64,000 nt of DNA, from contig NZ_ONDD01000005.1 in assembly GCF_900316465.1 (NCBI RefSeq), positions 57,020 to 121,019 of the forward strand. The letters are read 5' to 3'. The notes beneath the pieces are model-generated. The model worked only from the letters and a program-made list of their open reading frames with translations. It was not told the DNA's origin and did no database searches. The translations under genes and the position numbers were made by a program. The stretch is from an uncultured Fibrobacter sp. (GTDB lineage: Bacteria; Fibrobacterota; Fibrobacteria; Fibrobacterales; Fibrobacteraceae). Positions within the stretch are counted from its first letter, which is position 1. Each line of letters opens with the position of its first letter. Below, one piece after another: positions 59,523 through 64,000 of the stretch.

Positions 59523-61037
59523 TTAATTAAACGGCTTCACAAAGGCGCCGTTCAACAAGCTGCTATACAAACCGAGCAAAATGTCGGTGAAGTAGCTGGA
59601 GTTGTTATTCGTAACAGACTTTCCATTCACAAGACCCGTGCAACTTTCAAGCCAGGCCTGGTTGGTGCCAATACCCGTTGCGCACCATGCGGCAAGCCAC
59701 TGAGTCGGAACCGCGGAATTGCCCGTCGCATCGTTCTTGGCCGGATCCCAAGAGTACTGCACAGCCAAAGCCTTCGAATTCGGGTCTCCACCAGCCTTAG
59801 CAGAAATAAAGTTGTTCAAAGTGGTAAGCACCGTCAAAGCTCTCGGATCCTGGAACCAGTAGTAGTCCCAAGCGATACGCCACGGAATACGCACAGATTC
59901 CTTGTTGAACGTCCAGTAAGTCTTGTCAGCAGAACCATTGTCCGGGTTAGCAGCAACACCAGCTTCATTGCTCCAGTCAGGGAGCACACCGGTACCGGCC
60001 GCCTGAACCTTAGAAATGTAAGTATACATTGCATCAAGCACGCCAGTCCAGTTGTGGTTCGGGTCAACCATGGCAAACAAGCGGAGTGCCACCGGAGAGA
60101 AATAGCTCAGGTTGTAAACGGGTTCCTTGCCGTTGCCACCGTTCCAGACATCCGTATCGCCAGAGTAGAGCAACAGACTCGTCTTATTGACTTCGGCATC
60201 CCACAAAGCATTCACGATGTTCTTAGCATCGTCAAGGAAGGCCTGCTGACCAGTCTTGTAGTACATCAAGATAAGCGATGTAGCGATATCGAGATCGGCA
60301 TCGGTTGCACTAGAAAGGTCAATTTCCGAAAAATGGAAGCTATAGGTAATCCACGGAGTCAAATACCTCTTAGCCGTCGACGTAGAATTGTATTCGCGGA
60401 AAGCCCTAGAATAGTTCCACAAGCGAACGAACGCATCGGTATCGCCATTGGCCATGGTAAGAAGCATGCCGTAACCCACACCTTCGGACACGGTGCATGC
60501 ACGATACCTCAAGGAAGGAATCGTCGTATCGTCATCGTTGCAGCGATTCTTATAGTAGCCCGTTGTCTGGGCAGACCACAAGACACGACCAGCCGGCTGG
60601 TAGGTAGCAGGGAACACCACATCGAATTCCGAAGCCAATTCCGGATAATAGAGAGCTTCGTCTTCCATGTTCACGAAATGGAAGGGTTTCCAAGTCTGGT
60701 AAAGAACCGTGCTATAGTTGATATTTGCGATCGATGCGAGAGGCACCGGAGACACCCATGCCGTCGTAGGCGTGGGAGTAGTCGTCGGGTCCGTCGGGGT
60801 GGTCGAAGGTGTCGTCGAAGGATCGGTCGGAGTCGTCGTCGGGTCCGTCGGAGTCGTCGAAGGAGTGGTCGACGGATCAGTCGGAGTAGTAGACGGGTCC
60901 GGATTGATTACCGGATCAGGATTTACCGGATTAGCATTGTTGCTGTTAGACGAATCGTCGCCACAAGCAGTAAGACCAATTACAGCACCCAATGTCAGGG
61001 GTGCAACCATAGGAGCTAAAATTTTTTTGAACAGCAT
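59523..61037 (-). CDS. Glycoside hydrolase family 8 lipoprotein
   Basis: 504 residues. Lipobox 'LTAC' (Cys25), an Asn/Pro stretch and a linker of ~55 residues of Pro-Thr-Asp-Ser repeats, then a GH8 (alpha/alpha)6 domain ~90-504. The general acid is E185 in 'VSEGVGYGMLLTM'; 'SSATDADLDIATSLIL' is the second GH8 signature with the conserved Asp pair. Predicted endo-beta-1,4-glucanase or xylanase held on the outer surface through lipid and a flexible linker. ATG 61037 has AGAGG upstream, and a TATATTTC box lies further up. It is divergent from the glycosyltransferase. Confidence 0.9.
   Translation of the reverse strand: MLFKKILAPMVAPLTLGAVIGLTACGDDSSNSNNANPVNPDPVINPDPSTTPTDPSTTPSTTPTDPTTTPTDPSTTPSTTPTDPTTTPTPTTAWVSPVPLASIANINYSTVLYQTWKPFHFVNMEDEALYYPELASEFDVVFPATYQPAGRVLWSAQTTGYYKNRCNDDDTTIPSLRYRACTVSEGVGYGMLLTMANGDTDAFVRLWNYSRAFREYNSTSTAKRYLTPWITYSFHFSEIDLSSATDADLDIATSLILMYYKTGQQAFLDDAKNIVNALWDAEVNKTSLLLYSGDTDVWNGGNGKEPVYNLSYFSPVALRLFAMVDPNHNWTGVLDAMYTYISKVQAAGTGVLPDWSNEAGVAANPDNGSADKTYWTFNKESVRIPWRIAWDYYWFQDPRALTVLTTLNNFISAKAGGDPNSKALAVQYSWDPAKNDATGNSAVPTQWLAAWCATGIGTNQAWLESCTGLVNGKSVTNNNSSYFTDILLGLYSSLLNGAFVKPFN
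60778..60905 (-). repeat. Pro-Thr linker-coding repeat
   Basis: Imperfect tandem units coding 'DPSTTPSTTPT'/'DPTTTPT' in the GH8 linker. Slippage here could change linker length between strains. Confidence 0.8.
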
Positions 61038-61199
61038 AGTAGCCTCTAAATAAAAAAATCCTAAGGAAATATACATTCTGAATCAAGATATAGAAGTGAT
61101 ATAACTCAAAAAAAGGGATAAGTGTTGTCTAAATCAAATCAACACCGCCGCAATGTAAAAAATGAGTTTACAGAGAAGTTTTCTATATTGTTTGGCATT

Positions 61200-62267
61200 A
61201 TGGCAAGCACAATGAAAAAGCCGCACGTTATCGTCCATCCGAGCAATATGACCCAATCTGACTGGGTGCGTTGCATACTCCCTTTCATGCAATTCATGTA
61301 TCCCAACCCCTATCAGGTGGCCCCCTCTATTTCGCACATTCTAGCTTCCAGCAAGGACACCCTCCTAAAGACGCGCGCAGTCATCCTGCAAAAGCCTTCG
61401 GCAGCGGGCCGAATGGAAGCCGCCTCGATGTACGCCGGGCTCAAAAGGGAATGCAATTTTAAGCTCATTACCGACTTTGACGACCTCATGTGGGATTTGT
61501 CTCCCATTATCCAGAGCTATGCCCAAGGCATCCCGAATCACGACCAGATTGTCAAGGACCGCCTAAAGCAAGTACTCCCGCTTTTTGATTCCGTCGTTTG
61601 CTCTACACGCTACCTTGCAAACCGCGTCAAGGAAGACCTTGGCGTACACGCCATCGTCATGCCGAACGGCGTTTCTAAATCCCTTTTCGGCTCCCACAAG
61701 ACAACCGCCGCTTTTACGGGAAAGCCCAAGGTGATGTACGCCGGCGCACTCGGCCACACCACCGATAAAATCCTCGGTGACTTCGAAGGTCCATGGGTTC
61801 CTTGGATCAAGAAAAGCATCGAAGATGGCAGCATCGATTTTCTCACTTTCGGAACGCCTGATTTTCTCAAGGGTCTCGAAGGCAAATACACGAGCATTCC
61901 CTACACAAGCGTCATGCAGTTCCCGGGTGTCGCGGCAAGCTACAGGCCCGACTTTTATCTGGCCCCGCTCGCAAGCAACAACTTCAACCGGGCCAAAAGC
62001 GACCTCAAGCTAAAAGAAGCCGCGGCCCTTGGCGCAGTCTTTATCGGAAGCGATTTTGAAAACAGCCCTTACGGATACGCTCCCAAGGAACAGCTCGTTA
62101 CCGAAAGCGACACGCCAGAATCGCTCGCCGACAAGTTCAACGCACTCTGCAAGCCCGAAAACTTCATGAGCGCCATTGAATGGCAGTACAATATGATCGA
62201 AAAGGAACACTGGTATATCGAAGACCCGGTATTCCAGCGCAACTTCGCCTTCACATACTTCGGGTAA
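61200..62267 (+). CDS. Glycosyltransferase (GT4-like)
   Basis: 355 residues. The C-terminal half has GT-B features: 'AIVMPNGVSKSLFG', 'KPKVMYAGALGHTTDKIL', 'APLASNNFNRAKSDLKLKEAAALGAVFIGSDFENSPYG' (acceptor of the nucleotide-sugar, with the E-x7-E-like region around 'KLKEAAALGAVFIGSD'). Probably builds a surface polysaccharide or O-antigen-like glycan. ATG 61200 is preferred: a TATATTGT box ends 8 nt upstream and the longer frame from 61122 adds an unlikely N-terminus. ATG 61212 is an alternative. It ends 1 nt before the convergent secreted-protein gene. Confidence 0.78.
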   Translation: MASTMKKPHVIVHPSNMTQSDWVRCILPFMQFMYPNPYQVAPSISHILASSKDTLLKTRAVILQKPSAAGRMEAASMYAGLKRECNFKLITDFDDLMWDLSPIIQSYAQGIPNHDQIVKDRLKQVLPLFDSVVCSTRYLANRVKEDLGVHAIVMPNGVSKSLFGSHKTTAAFTGKPKVMYAGALGHTTDKILGDFEGPWVPWIKKSIEDGSIDFLTFGTPDFLKGLEGKYTSIPYTSVMQFPGVAASYRPDFYLAPLASNNFNRAKSDLKLKEAAALGAVFIGSDFENSPYGYAPKEQLVTESDTPESLADKFNALCKPENFMSAIEWQYNMIEKEHWYIEDPVFQRNFAFTYFG

Positions 62268-62268
62268 A

Positions 62269-63195
62269 TTACTTCAGCATGATCTGCTGAGAGAGACCCA
62301 TAGCGCGAACCATGTATACTCCGGCTTGGAGCTTGGAGAGGTCCATGGTCTTCACAGAGGAGGCTGCCATAACAACCTGGCCCTGGAGGTTCACAATTTC
62401 AGCCTTGGCAACAGACTTGCCGAAGGAAAGGGTACGGCCAGAGAGCTGAGCCTTCAGAGAAGACTGCATAGCCTTGGCAGCGATACCATCACCTCCATTG
62501 CCGCAACCGCCCTGGTATGCACCAACGGACATGATGTTGAAGCCACCGGTGGTACCGTCCTTAGCCTGAATCTTGAACTTGAGAGCAGCGAGCTTCTTGG
62601 CAGCTTCTACACCAGCGATCTTGCCCGAGCTCCAGCCAGCCTTCTTGAACGTAGACCATTCGAGGTCAACAGTCTTAGCAGAAGTAGCCTTAGCGAGGGA
62701 AGCGGCCGGGTTATCGTAACCGATTTCTGCGTCACCAGCATCGCCGAGACCCATTTCGAAGGAAGCAGCAACGTCAACAGTGTAAGTGATGCAAACGCCA
62801 CCCATAGCGGAAGCGTCAGCCTGGTCAGCAGCGGTAGAGCCTTCCGGAACACCGGCGAGGTTGAAGCCGATACCAACGAACGGTTCATAGGTCAGGGTAC
62901 CCTTGTTCAGGGAGAAGGTACCGCAAACGCCACCGCAGACGCCACCGCAGTAGTCAATGATCGGGTCCATGGCGTCATCGGCATATTCGTTACCCGGTTC
63001 GACAGGCCATTCGATCTTGGAAGCGCCGCCATCAGCGTCGTCACCGTAGGTGAACCAGTAACCACCGTTTCCGTTGGCTGAATCAAGTTCAGTATCGATC
63101 TTGTAAACGCCTTCGGAGCCATTCCAGGTCACGAAGCCGAAAGCAGATGCAGCAGCAAGAGCGGCAGTTGCAGTAAGAATTTTCTTGTTCATCAT
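62269..63195 (-). CDS. Secreted T9SS-type protein with possible carbohydrate-binding domain
   Basis: 308 residues. Signal peptide 1-~20 ('ALAAASAFG'), a beta-rich domain ~25-235 ('VTWNGSEGVYKIDTELD', 'YEPFVGIGFNLAGVPEGS', 'CITYTVDVAASFEMGLGD', 'TVDLEWSTFKKAGW') that resembles carbohydrate-binding beta-sandwiches, and a C-terminal T9SS type-A-like domain ('TLSFGKSVAKAEIVNLQGQVV', shown in part, then 'LSKLQAGVYMVRAMG'). A Cys/Gly stretch 'CGGVCGGVCG' lies near residue 85. Two ATGs abut (63195/63192) behind GGGAGAGAGA. A near-identical paralog lies next to it. Confidence 0.82.
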   Translation of the reverse strand: MMNKKILTATAALAAASAFGFVTWNGSEGVYKIDTELDSANGNGGYWFTYGDDADGGASKIEWPVEPGNEYADDAMDPIIDYCGGVCGGVCGTFSLNKGTLTYEPFVGIGFNLAGVPEGSTAADQADASAMGGVCITYTVDVAASFEMGLGDAGDAEIGYDNPAASLAKATSAKTVDLEWSTFKKAGWSSGKIAGVEAAKKLAALKFKIQAKDGTTGGFNIMSVGAYQGGCGNGGDGIAAKAMQSSLKAQLSGRTLSFGKSVAKAEIVNLQGQVVMAASSVKTMDLSKLQAGVYMVRAMGLSQQIMLK

Positions 63196-63290
63196 TCTCT
63201 CTCCCTTTGAAACGACTGCCCATAATGAGCGGTTTGCGCTTAATATATCTTTTTTCCGGAGGGTTGGACAAAAAAATACTACAGAAAACA

Positions 63291-63319
63291 GAAAAGGCTG
63301 CGGAGAACCGCAGCCCTTT
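63291..63319 (-). terminator. Terminator of the partial T9SS-type gene
   Basis: GGCTGCGG-TTCT-CCGCAGCC on the minus strand followed by TTTTC, 24 nt after the stop. Confidence 0.8.
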
Positions 63320-63342
63320 CTTAAGATTTTACCGAAGTAAGA

Positions 63343-64000
63343 TTACTTCAGCATGATCTGCTGAAAAAGGCCCATGGCGCGAACCATGTATACTCCGGCT
63401 TGGAGCTTGGAGAGGTCCATGGTCTTCACAGAGGAGGCCGCCATAACAACCTGACCTTGGAGGTTCACAATTTCAGCCTTGGCAACAGACTTGCCGAAGG
63501 AAAGGGTACGGCCAGAGAGCTGAGCCTTCAGAGAAGCCTTAGCCTTGGCATTGGAGAAACCCGGAGTGGAACCCAAGTATGGACCAACTTCAATGATATT
63601 GAAGCTACCGGATGTACCGTCCTTAGCCTGAATCTTGAACTTGATAGCAGCGAGCTTTTTTGCTGCTTCGGCACCGGTAATCTTGCCCGAGCCCCAGCCA
63701 GCCTGCTTGAACTTAGACCATTCGAGGTCAACAGTCTTAGCAGAAGTAGCCTTAGCGAGGGAAGCGGCCGGGTTGTCGTAACCGATTGCAGCGTCACCGG
63801 CATCACCGAGACCCAATTCAAGAGAAGCTGCAACGTCGACAGTGTAAATCAGGTGGACTCCACCCATAGCAGAAGCGTCAGCCACGTCAGCAGCGGTAGA
63901 ACCTTCCGGAACACCGGCGAGGTTGAAGCCGATACCAACGAACGGTTCATAGGTCAGGGTACCCTTGTTCAGGGAGAAGGTACCGCAAACGCCACCGCAG
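63343..64000 (-). CDS. Paralogous secreted T9SS-type protein (5' end beyond window)
   Basis: The frame stays open to base 64000, so the ~219 visible residues are the C-terminal part. It is nearly identical to the neighbouring gene over the beta domain and the sorting domain ('AKAEIVNLQGQVVMAASS'), including silent sites. It differs mainly in the linker ('STPGFSNAKAKASLK' here, 'GGCGNGGDGIAAKAMQ' there) and in the last residues. The internal Met at 63885 is not the start. Recent tandem duplication or gene conversion is the simplest reading. Confidence 0.85.
   Translation of the reverse strand, partial: CGGVCGTFSLNKGTLTYEPFVGIGFNLAGVPEGSTAADVADASAMGGVHLIYTVDVAASLELGLGDAGDAAIGYDNPAASLAKATSAKTVDLEWSKFKQAGWGSGKITGAEAAKKLAAIKFKIQAKDGTSGSFNIIEVGPYLGSTPGFSNAKAKASLKAQLSGRTLSFGKSVAKAEIVNLQGQVVMAASSVKTMDLSKLQAGVYMVRAMGLFQQIMLK

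Overview
The window comes from a Fibrobacter-type bacterium (F. succinogenes or a close relative). The evidence is a set of family markers: two lipoproteins carrying the 'Fibrobacter succinogenes major paralogous domain' (FISUMP), one protein with the architecture of the Fibrobacter-restricted TIGR02171 family, several proteins with type 9 secretion (T9SS)-like C-terminal sorting domains, and fibrolytic enzymes (GH44, GH8, CE1-like esterases). No phage, insertion sequence, CRISPR array or rRNA was seen. One tRNA gene is present.

Layout. 1-4.9 kb: the 3' part of metH, a secreted GH44 glucanase and a remnant of a vsr endonuclease gene. 4.9-10.1 kb: a flavodoxin-like lipoprotein and an HD-GYP protein, a DivIVA-like/YggU pair, and a membrane GGDEF protein with a broken active site. 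10.1-15.4 kb: a dense run of hisE-hisG-EAL/HDOD-recR-engB-mlaE-like-mlaF-like, with genes touching or overlapping. 15.5-21.1 kb: pyrC, aroD, a PTS EIIA protein, tRNA-Val, a TolC-like protein, and a MATE transporter fused to a histidine-kinase-type ATPase domain. 21.4-29.1 kb: hsp20 behind a consensus sigma-54 promoter, two tandem secreted esterases, a phosphohexomutase and two tandem membrane GGDEF proteins. 29.1-49.2 kb is almost entirely on the minus strand: an exonuclease/DinG-type helicase, the group NlpE-like/LytTR regulator/signal peptidase I/Ig-like lipoprotein, an M6-like pseudoprotease with an FGE/SUMF1-like lipoprotein, two FISUMP lipoproteins, and purA-crp-PASTA-TPR-DUF4292. 49.4-52.2 kb: a collagen-like lipoprotein ending in a histidine-phosphatase domain. 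52.3-64 kb: the TIGR02171-type lipoprotein, MoxR, small accessory genes, a BatD-like protein, a GH8 lipoprotein, a glycosyltransferase and two near-identical T9SS-type secreted proteins, the second cut by the window edge.

How the genes fit together. Housekeeping genes (methionine, histidine, pyrimidine, purine and shikimate biosynthesis; recombination repair; ribosome assembly) alternate with an envelope and secretion programme. Twelve predicted lipoproteins, four proteins with T9SS-type domains, signal peptidase I, an Mla-type lipid transporter and a TolC-like channel point to a cell that invests heavily in its outer surface, as expected for a cellulose-adherent fibre degrader. Cyclic-di-GMP-type proteins are numerous (three GGDEF, one HD-GYP, one EAL/HDOD), but several have altered catalytic motifs.

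Promoters. Six genes have a TATTTTGT- or TATATTTG-like box only 4-5 nt before the start codon and no Shine-Dalgarno, which suggests leaderless mRNAs. This pattern also fixes a GTG start for the TIGR02171-type gene. All family names come from recognising motifs and architecture by eye. No database search was run.
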